Shown here piece by piece: positions 46,350 through 56,700 of a stretch of 64,000 bases of DNA. The notes under the pieces are model-generated. The model saw only the letters and a list, made by a program, of their open reading frames with translations, did no database searches and was not told where the DNA came from. A program made the translations under genes and the position numbers. Where the stretch lies: contig NZ_CP071445.1 of assembly GCF_017352195.1 (NCBI RefSeq), positions 1,736,001 to 1,800,000 of the forward strand, read 5' to 3'. The DNA is from Sedimentibacter sp. zth1. GTDB taxonomy: Bacteria > Bacillota > Clostridia > Tissierellales > Sedimentibacteraceae. Position 1 is the stretch's first letter, and each line of letters begins with the position of its first letter.

Positions 46350-47264
46350 ATGTTTCAAACAAAAACAGTAGGTAGAAAAATATTTGAACTAAGAAAGGAA
46401 AAAAATATAACACAAATGGAGCTTGCTGATTTACTAGGAGTAAGCTATCAGGCGGTAAGCAATTGGGAAAGAGGAAACTCAATGCCAGACATTTCAAAAT
46501 TATCTGATTTATCTAGAATTTTAGGTATAAGTATAGATGATTTGTTAAATGATGAAAAATCATCTACCATTATTAAAAATGTAATTGGCGGAACAGAGGA
46601 AGAATACATAAAAGAAAATGAAGTTTCATTAGATGAAATCAATGATATTGCACCTATATTAAAGCCTAATCAAACTGAAAAAATAGTTGATAAAGTAATT
46701 GAAAGTAGCAATGAAAATTTTAAATTTGAAGACATAGTTGCAATAGCACCAAACTTGGATGAGGATTTTCTATATACTTTAATTAAAAATTGCATAGATA
46801 CAGCTACATTAGAAGATGTACTATCCATAGCTCCATTTCTTGATGAAGATGATATTGACGAATTAGCTATTGGTCTTTTAGACGCCGACAATGTAAATAC
46901 TAAAATTGTAGTGAGTTTAGCACCTTTCATGACTGAGGATGGATTAGATACTATTGTAAACAAATATAGTGATAAGATAAATATAGAAGCTATTGCATGC
47001 TTTTTAGATGAAGATACTGTAAGTGATTATGCAAAAAAGATGTATAATTTAAATGAATTTGATAAAATCATAAAAATTGCATGCTACATGGATAGTGATG
47101 ATGTTGCTGAATTAGCTTTAAAAGCTGCTAAAGATGATAATATACATTTTGTAACTACAGTAGCACCATATATAGATGATGAGGATGAACTTCATGAAAT
47201 TGCAAGCATATTGGTAAAAAAGCATGGAATTAGCGGTATTAAGGGTATCATGCCTTTTCTATAA
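46350..47264 (+). CDS. XRE-family protein with C-terminal acidic helical repeats
   Basis: 304 residues. Residues 1-65 are a standard helix-turn-helix (KIFELRKEKNITQMELADL, YQAVSNWERGNSMPDI). The rest is built of about seven 28-35 residue repeats with the core I-A-P-F-L-D-E-D (IAPNLDEDFL, IAPFLDEDDI, LAPFMTEDGL, IACFLDEDTV, IACYMDSDDV, VAPYIDDED). They are probably paired helices forming a solenoid, perhaps a sensing or protein-binding surface. GAGGAG before the ATG. A single gene with its own terminator. Confidence 0.85.
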   Translation: MFQTKTVGRKIFELRKEKNITQMELADLLGVSYQAVSNWERGNSMPDISKLSDLSRILGISIDDLLNDEKSSTIIKNVIGGTEEEYIKENEVSLDEINDIAPILKPNQTEKIVDKVIESSNENFKFEDIVAIAPNLDEDFLYTLIKNCIDTATLEDVLSIAPFLDEDDIDELAIGLLDADNVNTKIVVSLAPFMTEDGLDTIVNKYSDKINIEAIACFLDEDTVSDYAKKMYNLNEFDKIIKIACYMDSDDVAELALKAAKDDNIHFVTTVAPYIDDEDELHEIASILVKKHGISGIKGIMPFL

Positions 47265-47298
47265 AATTTTTAATATATGTTAAATTATTTTCACTCTA

Positions 47299-47333
47299 AA
47301 AAGCACAGGAATTAGCCATTCCTGTGCTTTTGT
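47299..47333. terminator. Terminator after the XRE gene
   Basis: AAGCACAGGAA (47301-47311) pairs with TTCCTGTGCTT (47319-47329), with A/T on both sides, so it also suits the leftward thiW transcript. Confidence 0.85.
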
Positions 47334-47389
47334 CGATTTAAAAACTATATTTGTTGGTTTATATTTAATACTAACAATAATGTTATAAA

Positions 47390-47896
47390 CTATCTGCTAA
47401 CCAAAAAAACTTTATCCAATGCTTTAGTTTTCTTAAGTGCTGTAACAAGCAAAGCACCTATAATTGTTCCGCCAAATGTGCTTATAAAAAATGGTATAAC
47501 ATATAAAAATAATGATGCTTCTTTTCCCATTATTAAAGTAGCTACAGGATATGCTAATATCCCACCAATAATAGATGTTCCAATAAGTTCACCCAGATAT
47601 ACCAAAGGTAAATTTTTAAAATATTTATACATCAATCCACACAAAAGTGCACCACACATACTACCAGGGAAAGCTAACAAAGAGCCTGTACCAAGGAGAT
47701 TTCTGATAAGACTTGTTACAAATGCCACAATTACATTGTATACAGGGCCTAAAAAAACTCCCCCTATAATATTTACAAAATGCTGTACTGGAAAGCATTT
47801 AGATGCTCCAAAAGGAATAGAAAAAGGAGAGCATACAACAGCAACAGCACATAACACGCCTGCAAAGGCTAATTTCTTTGTACTAATTTTTTTCAT
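47390..47896 (-). CDS. thiW: ThiW, energy-coupling-factor S component for thiamine precursor
   Basis: 168 residues with five to six membrane helices and the ThiW signature PFGASKCFPVQHFVNIIGGVFLGP. S components bind the vitamin and pair with the shared ECF ATPases. ThiW is thought to take up the thiazole part of thiamine. It lies 127 bases behind thiC in the same direction, so it should share the TPP riboswitch. AAAGGA before the ATG. Confidence 0.9.
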   Translation of the reverse strand: MKKISTKKLAFAGVLCAVAVVCSPFSIPFGASKCFPVQHFVNIIGGVFLGPVYNVIVAFVTSLIRNLLGTGSLLAFPGSMCGALLCGLMYKYFKNLPLVYLGELIGTSIIGGILAYPVATLIMGKEASLFLYVIPFFISTFGGTIIGALLVTALKKTKALDKVFLVSR

Positions 47897-48023
47897 TACA
47901 TAATCCTTTCTAAGTAAATATTAAATTTTTCTCTAATTATCATTATGAATTCTGTTATTAAGCTAATGATAATTTTGAAATCATTTTATAATATTAAATT
48001 TATGTATAATGTTTTTATTATTT

Positions 48024-49331
48024 TCAGTTTTTAATCTCTACTTTTTCACCAGATAAGATTTTGTTTGTTGTTCTCATAGCACACATTTTTCCACACATAG
48101 TACATGTATGTTTTTCAGAAGGTTTTGCACTTTCATAGTATTCTTTTGCTTTTTCTTTATCAAGAGCACATTCGAACATATCATCCCAGTCTACTCTTCT
48201 TCTTGCATCACTCATTTTATAGTCTATTTCTTTTGCACCTGGTATTCCTTTTGCTATATCTGCCGCATGTGCCGCTATTTTTGAAGCAATTATACCTTCT
48301 TTAACATCATTTAAGTCAGGTAATCTCAAATGTTCAGCAGGTGTTACATAGCATAAGAAGTCTGCACCGTTTGCAGCTGCAATTGCTCCTCCAATAGCTG
48401 ATGTTATATGGTCATAGCCCGGTGCAATATCAGTTACTATAGGTCCTAATACATAAAATGGTGCGTTATAGCAAAGCTTTTTCTCTAATTGCATGTTTGC
48501 AGCTATTTCATTCATTGCAACATGTCCCGGTCCCTCTACTAGAACCTGAACATCTTTTTCCCATGCACGTTTTGTTAAATTCCCTATTTCTATAAGTTCA
48601 GCTATTTGTCCAGCATCTGTACTGTCGTTTATACAGCCTGGTCTTAGAGCATCACCTATACTTATTGTCACATCATATTCTCTCAATATATCAAGAACTT
48701 CATCATAGAACTCATAGAAAGGATTCTCATTTCCTGTCATTTCCATCCATGCAAATAGCAATGATCCACCTCTTGATACTATATTTGTCAATCTTTTTTG
48801 TCTTTTAAAAGCTTCTATAGCTCTTTTATTAATACCTGCATGTATAGTTAAAAAGTCTACACCTTCCTTTGCATGTGCTTCTACAACTCTTAAAAAATCC
48901 TTTGCAGTAATATCAAGCAAATCCTTTTCAAGATATCCTACAGCATCATACATAGGAACTGTACCTATCACAGCTGGAGAAAATTCTATCAATTCTTTTC
49001 TAAATTTATTTGTCTTTCCGTAGTTACTCAAATCCATTATAGCAGCACAGCCATGCTCTACAGCTAGCTTAGCTTTTTTCATTTCTAGTTCATAATCCAT
49101 TAAATCTCCTGAAATTCCAAGATTAACATTGATTTTTGTTCTTAATCCTTTTCCGATTCCTTCAGCAGACAATGATTTGTGATTAATATTTGCAGGTATA
49201 CATATTTCACCACAAGCTACCTCTTTTAATATATACTGAACATCAACATTTTCTTTCTTTGCAACCAATTCCATTTCAGGTGTAATTATACCTTTTTTAG
49301 CCGCTTCCATTTGTGTTTTATAATTTCTCAT
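48024..49331 (-). CDS. thiC: Phosphomethylpyrimidine synthase ThiC
   Basis: 435 residues. Converts aminoimidazole ribotide to the hydroxymethylpyrimidine phosphate of thiamine by radical SAM chemistry. Zinc/substrate region with [36 protein letters not shown] and the C-terminal cluster motif [10 protein letters not shown] (CxxCxxxxC). Length fits the short bacterial form without N-terminal extension. GGAAGG before the ATG. A TPP riboswitch with terminator sits 90-230 bases upstream. Confidence 0.97.
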   Translation of the reverse strand: MRNYKTQMEAAKKGIITPEMELVAKKENVDVQYILKEVACGEICIPANINHKSLSAEGIGKGLRTKINVNLGISGDLMDYELEMKKAKLAVEHGCAAIMDLSNYGKTNKFRKELIEFSPAVIGTVPMYDAVGYLEKDLLDITAKDFLRVVEAHAKEGVDFLTIHAGINKRAIEAFKRQKRLTNIVSRGGSLLFAWMEMTGNENPFYEFYDEVLDILREYDVTISIGDALRPGCINDSTDAGQIAELIEIGNLTKRAWEKDVQVLVEGPGHVAMNEIAANMQLEKKLCYNAPFYVLGPIVTDIAPGYDHITSAIGGAIAAANGADFLCYVTPAEHLRLPDLNDVKEGIIASKIAAHAADIAKGIPGAKEIDYKMSDARRRVDWDDMFECALDKEKAKEYYESAKPSEKHTCTMCGKMCAMRTTNKILSGEKVEIKN

Positions 49332-49422
49332 TTTTTCACCTTCCTATTTGCAGACAAACTTTCTGACCTACCATTGCTTTTAACCTATCAACTATTTCTC
49401 TATGAGAAATGGGTTATGGCAT

Positions 49423-49452
49423 AAAAAAATCCTCACTGTTTTACAGGAGGAT
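49423..49452 (-). terminator. Riboswitch-controlled terminator of thiC
   Basis: On the minus strand AATCCTC pairs with GAGGATT, followed by seven U. It lies just after the TPP aptamer, as expected for premature termination when TPP is bound. Confidence 0.85.
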
Positions 49453-49469
49453 TAACATCACAAAGCTAT

Positions 49470-49556
49470 ATGTTTTGGCTCCCTACGACAGTATTAACTG
49501 ACAGGTTCTAAGGGTCAGGTTTTATCCTTCTCAACTAAATTAGTTCCCCTGCAAAT
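49470..49556 (-). promoter_or_regulatory. TPP riboswitch (THI element) of thiC-thiW
   Basis: Read leftward: CAGGGGAAC, then TTGAGAAGGATAAAACCTGACCC..., GAACCTG, TTAATACTG and GTAGGGAGCC. These are the conserved blocks of the thiamine pyrophosphate aptamer. Confidence 0.93.
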
Positions 49557-49626
49557 CTTTATTTTATTTTTACAAGTTCATTGTATCTCATAAGTCAAAC
49601 ATTGTCAATTGATTACAGCATCTATT

Positions 49627-50286
49627 TTATTCAAGTAACTCTATTGAAAAATATATCATATCATCTTCCGTTATTTCATTGCCCTTGTTAATTTCAAGTT
49701 CTTCAGGCGTGAATTTGCCAAATGCGTACCTTTCAATTGCTTGTTTCATATCTTCATCGCCCTCTTTTATTAGAAATTCGGCACACACCTTTATCCATCT
49801 CCAATCCTTCGTAGCAACCAACGCTTTTGCTACTTGTTTAAATGAAGATTTTCTTTCTGGATAAATATTATCATCTATATCAATTAAATCAATATCATCT
49901 ATATCTATCGCCCCATATTTATTACCAATCTTAAACAAAAATGTATTATAAATTAAATAACATCTAATATTTTCTGTATCTAATATAGTTTGAATGCTTT
50001 GTTTTTCAAACTCACCTCGAATTGTTCTACTTTCAAGTTGTTTTTCATTATTGGAATTCTTAAATGAAATAAATGTCGTAATTCTAGGAAAATTATGAAT
50101 TGCATACTCAATCAAAAAGCTATCACCTAAGTCAGTTTGTATAATTTCTTTTCTTGTATTAATATCTTCATCAAACATATGCTCAATTGAATACTTTAGA
50201 CAAAAATAGAATATTACAGCCAGAATAAACAAAACAATTAGTATTATTATTAAGATTTTTCCTATGATTTTTTTATTTAGCCTCAA
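49627..50286 (-). CDS. Presumptive immunity protein of RHS module 1
   Basis: 219 residues: one N-terminal membrane helix (residues 9-30), then a soluble part with an acidic Ile/Asp run (DIDDIDLIDIDD). No known family. The start is a TTG with GGAAGG upstream. It begins 19 bases after the stop of the module 1 toxin, in the same place as the other three small genes of the array. Position is the evidence for immunity. A membrane anchor suggests it meets a toxin that acts at or outside the membrane. Confidence 0.65.
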   Translation of the reverse strand: MRLNKKIIGKILIIILIVLFILAVIFYFCLKYSIEHMFDEDINTRKEIIQTDLGDSFLIEYAIHNFPRITTFISFKNSNNEKQLESRTIRGEFEKQSIQTILDTENIRCYLIYNTFLFKIGNKYGAIDIDDIDLIDIDDNIYPERKSSFKQVAKALVATKDWRWIKVCAEFLIKEGDEDMKQAIERYAFGKFTPEELEINKGNEITEDDMIYFSIELLE

Positions 50287-50305
50287 TATATATCACACCT
50301 TCCAT

Positions 50306-52996
50306 CTATTTTTCATTCTCCAACATATTAAAGATAAAATTAATATAATTATTTCTTATAGTAATGCTTTGATTATATGTAAACTTTTCACCTTTTAACA
50401 AAGGCCATCCAATTCCATAATAACTATCATTTGTATATTTATTTACCTTTTCCCTAAAAGAATTTCTATTATCAGAACCAACTAGATTTGTTACAAAATT
50501 AGTAAATCTAAATCTTGAATTCGGTATTTGATTATAAAATTTTTTCATCAACAGAGCTATTGATGTTGATGGATTAATTTTTTGGTATATATTAACTGCA
50601 TCAACATCTGCATATAAATCAGTCATAGAAAAACTAGAATTATCATTACCAATAAGTTTGTTAAATTCATTGCTTATTTCAATACTATTATTTGAATTTG
50701 ATGTTTTAACTTTTATTTCAAGCATAAGTGTTTGTAAATCTCCTGCCCAGCCTGACAAATCATCTATATGATATTCGGGCATAAACTTAGAAGCTAATTT
50801 TGTTTTTGTGTTGTAACCATCATTCAAATTTGATTTATAAATTAATCCAGTTAATGTAGCAGCTAAATGTGTTATTTCTATTTTATTATAGTCAGCATCT
50901 GTTATAAACATACTATTGCCATCACTTGCATGTTTGAAGTATTCAGCAACTTTAGGATTTTGTGTTTCAACATAATTTATAAAATCATAATCTATTTTTC
51001 CTCCAGCTAGATCCCACTTATTTATGCAATAAGCAGAATTAAATTGCCTAATATACATACATAACAGCCAATTAGTATCAATATTTTTGTTAACACTGTA
51101 ACACTGTGCTAATGTATTAAGTGAACCAATATTTTTAAACAAAGTACGATTGAGATTAGGATCTGAAATATTTGAGTTTAGTCTAACATTATTTATACTT
51201 TTCAGAAATTCCTCTTGCATAGAAATTTCTGTTCCATTAGTTGGTTTCTTTGTAATAAACGCAATATTTGATTGATTTAAGTCTTGTACAGCAGCACTAC
51301 TTACATACTTGCTACTAGTTACAGATGCTATTTTTTCTCTCAACTCTTTTTTTGTTAATGATTTGTTTCTGTATATATTGCCACCCCTTGCATCTTCCGC
51401 CTTTTGATGTGCAGCCTCCATAGCCTCAGTATCTCCGCGTTTTTTTGCCTCTATATATTCATTAGTAGCTTCAACTATCTGTGCTTGTGCTTCATCTGAC
51501 CTATCACTGTCGCCCTCTTCCCAATGTCCAGTAGGGTCAGTGTACATTATTGGTTCATTATGGCAATATGTGTATACATTCAAGCTAAGTGGGTCATTTG
51601 GATTTCCTGTGTATGTATCCTCTGTTATAAACCTTGCTATCTTACTATCATAGTATCTTGCATTTAGATAATATAGGTCTGTTTCCTTGTCATACTGATA
51701 TCCTGCATAGGTTATGTTGTTATTTACATCCCCTGTTTGACTTATTATATTACCAAATGCATCATAGTCATATGTACCTTTAACTTCTCCGTTTGGTGAT
51801 ATAAGTGCTGTAACATCTCCGTGAGCATTGTACATATAGTAGTATTCTTCTGATGTACCATTTTCCTCTACTAATCGATATAGTAGAGTTGTACCATATA
51901 CATTCTTTGCTAGTTGATTGCCTGTACTATCTGTTTCAAGTATAACCTTATCAGCCTCGTAAAGATAAAGTGTTGTATTGTTTTCAACTGTCTTTTCTAC
52001 CCTATAATCCTCTGCATTGTAATTGTATGTGCTTGTTGTACTGCCTTCTTTTAACATTACAAGACGATTGAAATTGTCATAACTGTATAATGTAACATCG
52101 TTTGAGCCTGTTCCTTGGTCTGTGTTTTTGACAATTTCAAGTCCAAAACTTGGCATGTTTTGTATGTCAGTAGGTGTATTTGCATCTGTAATTTTCATGG
52201 TGCTTTTTATTTTACTTTTTAAGTTACCGTTATTGTCATATTTATATATTGTTTTTTCTGTCTTTTTATCTGATAGCTTTGTTTCTGCGGATATCAGCCT
52301 GTTTTGTTCATTGTATATATAGCTTGTGCCTGTTAGGTTTTCTCCTGCTGCCACTATTTCTGTTTTTCTATTACCTGCTTTATCAAAGCTATAGCTTGTT
52401 ATCTTACCATTTGGCTCTGTTACTTTTTCAAGCCTGTTTAGGCTGTCGTATTCATATATTGTTGTTCCATCATTTGTTGTCTTTGATGTTTGGTTCTCTG
52501 CTGCATCATAGGTATATGTATAGCTTTGTAGAACTGTTCCATCTGATTTTAGGTTTCTAAGTTTTTTAACTTTATTATCCTTGTAATATGTATATGTTTC
52601 TTTTGTTCCTTCTGGATATATTATACTTTTTCTGTTCCCATTTGTATAGTAGGTATATTTTGTTATTTTATCTCCAGTTTTTACACTATATAAACGTCCT
52701 ACTTCGTCGTATGTTTTTTCTGATATATTCCCCTTAGGGTCTGTTGTTTTTTCTACTATATATCCTGATATATTGCTAGGTATATCATACTGATATATTG
52801 TTTGTCCTATCACTGGTACTGTCTTAGCTGTTACTCTATTTTGCTCATCATATACTCTTGTAGTTGTACCTGTAGAATCTGTCATTGTAAGTAAATTCCC
52901 GTTATTGTCATAGGTATAGCTTTTTAACTCACCATCTGCATTTTCACTAAGTAATCTACCAAATATATCATAGGTATAGGTTGTTTTTTTATTTTT
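50306..52996 (-). pseudogene. RHS module 1: C-terminal RHS core plus toxin, no start codon (silent cassette)
   Basis: The open frame holds the last YD-repeats, the RHS hyper-conserved end (DLYYLNARYYDSKIARFITED, YCHNEPIMYTDPTGHW) and about 400 residues of unique toxin region. The latter includes HLAATLTG and LSGWAGDLQTLM, which I cannot assign. A TGA at 52997-52999 opens the frame; the first ATG (52885) is inside a YD-repeat and lacks a ribosome site. Upstream, 53000-53045 is a degenerate piece from an earlier RHS repeat (matches about 56872-56930). The tail linker (SKYVSSAAVQDLN...INNVRLNSN) resembles that of module 4. Likely a recombination donor. Confidence 0.8.
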
Positions 52997-53044
52997 TCAT
53001 TAACATTTATTATCCTGATATTAGCTAATTTAGCTTGTTATACA

Positions 53045-53092
53045 AATGAGGGTATTAAAAGCTATTAAAGCAATAGTTTTTAACACCCTCAT
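53045..53092. repeat. Long hairpin between module 2 immunity gene and module 1
   Basis: AATGAGGGTATTAAAAGCTATT pairs imperfectly with AATAGTTTTTAACACCCTCATT over about 20 bp. It may end the module 2 transcript; on the plus side it is followed by a T-rich run. Confidence 0.55.
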
Positions 53093-53157
53093 TCTTTTTA
53101 TTTAGTTAAGAATTTCTCTGTCCCAACTGAAACATAATTAACTTAATAAATAAATTT

Positions 53158-53706
53158 TTATTGAATTTTCATTTCTAAATAGCTAATCATATTTTGTATA
53201 CTCATTTCAAGTTTTTCTTTAGATAAATAATCTGGCAACTTTCCATCTTCTTTGTAATCGTCTGAAACAATAATAGGCTTATTAGATATTTCTTTCAATA
53301 CTTTTATCATCTCGTTTTGTATATCTATTTTCTTATATAAATTTAAACTTAGAGATTTTAACGTATCAAGAATAGCATTAATAATTCTTAAAATAGTATT
53401 TGTATCCAGAAACTTCTTTTTCTGAATTAATTGATCTATCATAAATTGTATAGCTTCATTTTCTTTCATACTAACAGAAATATCCCCGTATCTTTCTATA
53501 TTTTCAGCAAGTAATTTATTATTTAATGCCTCGTTTATTTTTCTTGCTAAACTCAGTTGCATTTCCTTAAGCCATTCGTATTCCAATAATTTCGAAACAT
53601 TTAAAGTTTTATAAAATTCATATTCTCCTTCACGAATCATATGAAAATGGCTACCACCATATTTAATAAAAATTTCTTTAGCTACTACAAAATCCTTATT
53701 ATACAA
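53158..53706 (-). CDS. Presumptive immunity protein of RHS module 2
   Basis: 182 residues, almost all helical and Lys/Glu/Ile-rich, no membrane segment, no family recognised. TTG start with AAGGAG nine bases before it. It begins 16 bases behind the toxin stop of module 2. A cytoplasmic helical binder of the toxin domain is the likely role. Confidence 0.68.
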   Translation of the reverse strand: MYNKDFVVAKEIFIKYGGSHFHMIREGEYEFYKTLNVSKLLEYEWLKEMQLSLARKINEALNNKLLAENIERYGDISVSMKENEAIQFMIDQLIQKKKFLDTNTILRIINAILDTLKSLSLNLYKKIDIQNEMIKVLKEISNKPIIVSDDYKEDGKLPDYLSKEKLEMSIQNMISYLEMKIQ

Positions 53707-53722
53707 TTTAAATTTCTCCTTT

Positions 53723-56700
53723 TTATTTTATTGCTCTCCAAATTTGCCCATCTTTAATAAACTTAAATCCTTTATCTAATAAAAACTTAACTTCTTTTAC
53801 ATAATAACCAGTTGCATTATACGGACTATGTGATAAAATAAAGCTTTTTCCTTGCTCTAATTGTTGCAATAGGAATTTTTCATTAATTTTCCACATATTA
53901 TTTTTCCCAACCACGTCAACTATATTGTCCCAGTTTTTAAGTTCAAAATATGTTGCACCCCTTTGCCTAGCTATTTTTACATAAGAAATTCCATCTTGGC
54001 AATATTTTCCTAAAACTACTTCTGTTGAATTTGGTATGTTAGTAGCTTGTTTGGCTAAGTCGCTATATACCCCGCTTCCAATAGCATTACTACCTATATC
54101 CATTAACAAAGAAGCTTGTAATCCTGCTATCAATCCAGGCTCCAAACTATTAAAAAATATATTTAATAATCGATGTTCATCTTCTACATAGTAGCTGTAT
54201 TCATTATATAATGGCTCAAGTGTTTCATATATTGGTTTGTTCCAAGGCATTGCTTCCGTTGTTGTATGAGTGGTTCTATATTTCCCCTGAAGCCTCTTTA
54301 CTTCTTCACTGATAATTTCATAATCAAGTATTGATGAAACAGGTATTACATTATTACTATACTTTAATCTTTTGTTAATATTATCATACAATTCATTGTC
54401 CCAATTAGCCCAACCTACTCCATTTTTTCTTAATTGATCAAGTGATTTAAATCCATTAGCACCAATAAACATACCTATTTTTTCTAATGTATTGTTTGAA
54501 TGTTTACCTGGAACTTCTTTGTTATAATTTTCTAAAACTTTTAATTTTCTAATTCTTTCCCATTGATCTTTTTCAATGTATTCATAATCAGAAATATTAT
54601 ATTCTATATCTACAGCTTGGTAAAATCTTTTATTCATAGTTATAAGAGTTGACTTATTTGCATTTTTTTTATCCTCTTCTCTTATAGAATTAGCTGCAGC
54701 CTGAATTCGTTCTCGTTCCTCCTCTGTTGTAGCTTTAAAATATGCATCTGTTAATTCAATTATTTTTATTTGCGCTACATCTGATAATTCACTGTCCCCC
54801 TTTTCCCAATGTCCAGTAGGGTCAGTGTACATTATTGGTTCATTATGGCAATATGTATATACATTCAAGCTCAACGGATCATTTGCATTACCCCTATAAC
54901 TATCCTCTGTTATAAACCTTGCTATCTTACTATCATAGTATCTTGCATTTACATAATATAGGTCAGTTTCCTTGTCATACTGATATCCTGCATAGGTTAT
55001 GTTATTATTTACATCCCCTGTTTGACTTATAATATTACCAAATGCGTCATAATCATATGTTCCTTTAACTTCTCCGTTTGGTGATATAAGTGCTGTAACA
55101 TCTCCATGAGCATTGTACATATAGTAGTATTCTTCTTCTGGTGATGTGCCATTTTCCTCTACTAATCGATATAATAGAGTTGTACCATATACATTCTTTG
55201 CTAGTTGATTGCCTGTACTATCTGTTTCAAGTATAACCTTATCAGCCTCGTAAAGATAAAGTGTTGTATTGTTTCCAACTGTCTTTTCTACTCTATAATC
55301 CTGTGCATTGTAATTGTATGTACTTGTTGTACTGCCTTCTTTTAACATTATCAGACGATTGAAATTGTCGTAGCTATATAGGGTTAAATCTTGTGATCCT
55401 GAACCTTTGTCTGTACTTCTGATAATCTCAAGTTCAAAGCTTGGCATGTTCTGTATGTCAGTAGGTGTATTTGCATCTGTAATTGTCATGATGCTTTTTG
55501 TTTTACTTTTTAAGTTACCGTTATTATCATACTCATATATTGTTTTTTCTGTCTTTTTATCTGATAGCTTTGTTTCTGAGGATATCAGCCTGTTTTGTTC
55601 ATTGTATATATAGCTTGTGCCTGTTAGGTTTTCTCCTACTATCACTATCTCTGTTTTTCTGTTACCTGCTTTATCAAAGCTATAGCTTGTTATCTTGCCG
55701 TTTGGCTCTGTCACTTTTTCAAGCCTGTTTAGGCTGTCGTATTCATATATTGTTGTTCCATCACTTGTTGTCTTTGATGTTTGGTTCTCTGCTGCATCAT
55801 AGGTATATGTGTAGCTTTGTAGAACTGTTCCATCTGATTTTATATTCTTAAGTATATGAACTTTGTTATCCTTGTAATATGTATATGTTTCTTTTGTTCC
55901 TTCTGGATATATTATACTTTTTCTGTTCCCATTTGTATAGTAGTCATATTTTGTTATTTTATCTCCAGTTTTTACACTATATAAACGTCCTACCTTGTCA
56001 TATGTCTTTTCTGATATATTTCCCTTAGGGTCAGTTGTTTTTTCTACTATATATCCTGATATATTGCTAGGTATATCATATTGATATATTGTTTGTCCTA
56101 TAACTGGTACTGTCTTAGTTGTTACTCTGTTTTGCTCATCATATGTTCTTGTTGTTGTACCCGTATTGTCTGTCATTGTGAGTAGATTCCCGTTATTGTC
56201 ATAGGTATAGCTTTTTATCTCACCATCTGCATTTTCACAAAGTAATCTACCAAATATATCATAGGTATAGGTTGTTTTTTTTCTGTTTCTATCTACCTTG
56301 CTTTTGAGCAAACCATCTGCTCTATATTTATAGCTTTCTGTTTTGCTCGCATTATTTATTCCATTAGGATCTATTTTCTTTCTAAGCTTATTCATTGCGT
56401 TATATACATAGGTTGTTACGTTTCCGTTTCCGTCTGTCTGGGTAAGCATATTGCCATTATTGTCATATGTATATGTGGTTGTTTCACCTAATGGATTTAT
56501 TACGCTTTTAAGTCTATTTTCTGCATCATATCTGTATGTTGTAATATTGTATCTTCCATCTGTCTTGGTTGCAACGTTACCTCTGTTATCATAACTTTGT
56601 CTTGTTATATGACCTTCTCCATCTTCTATATATGTCTGACGAAGGTTTTTATCATAGCCATATTCTGTTACATTATGTAATGCATCATATACTCGTATCT

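Noticed and set aside
55407-55851. Hydrophobic rightward frames repeated in three rhs modules
   Set aside because: They are antisense shadows of the near-identical RHS repeats and recur only because the repeats do.
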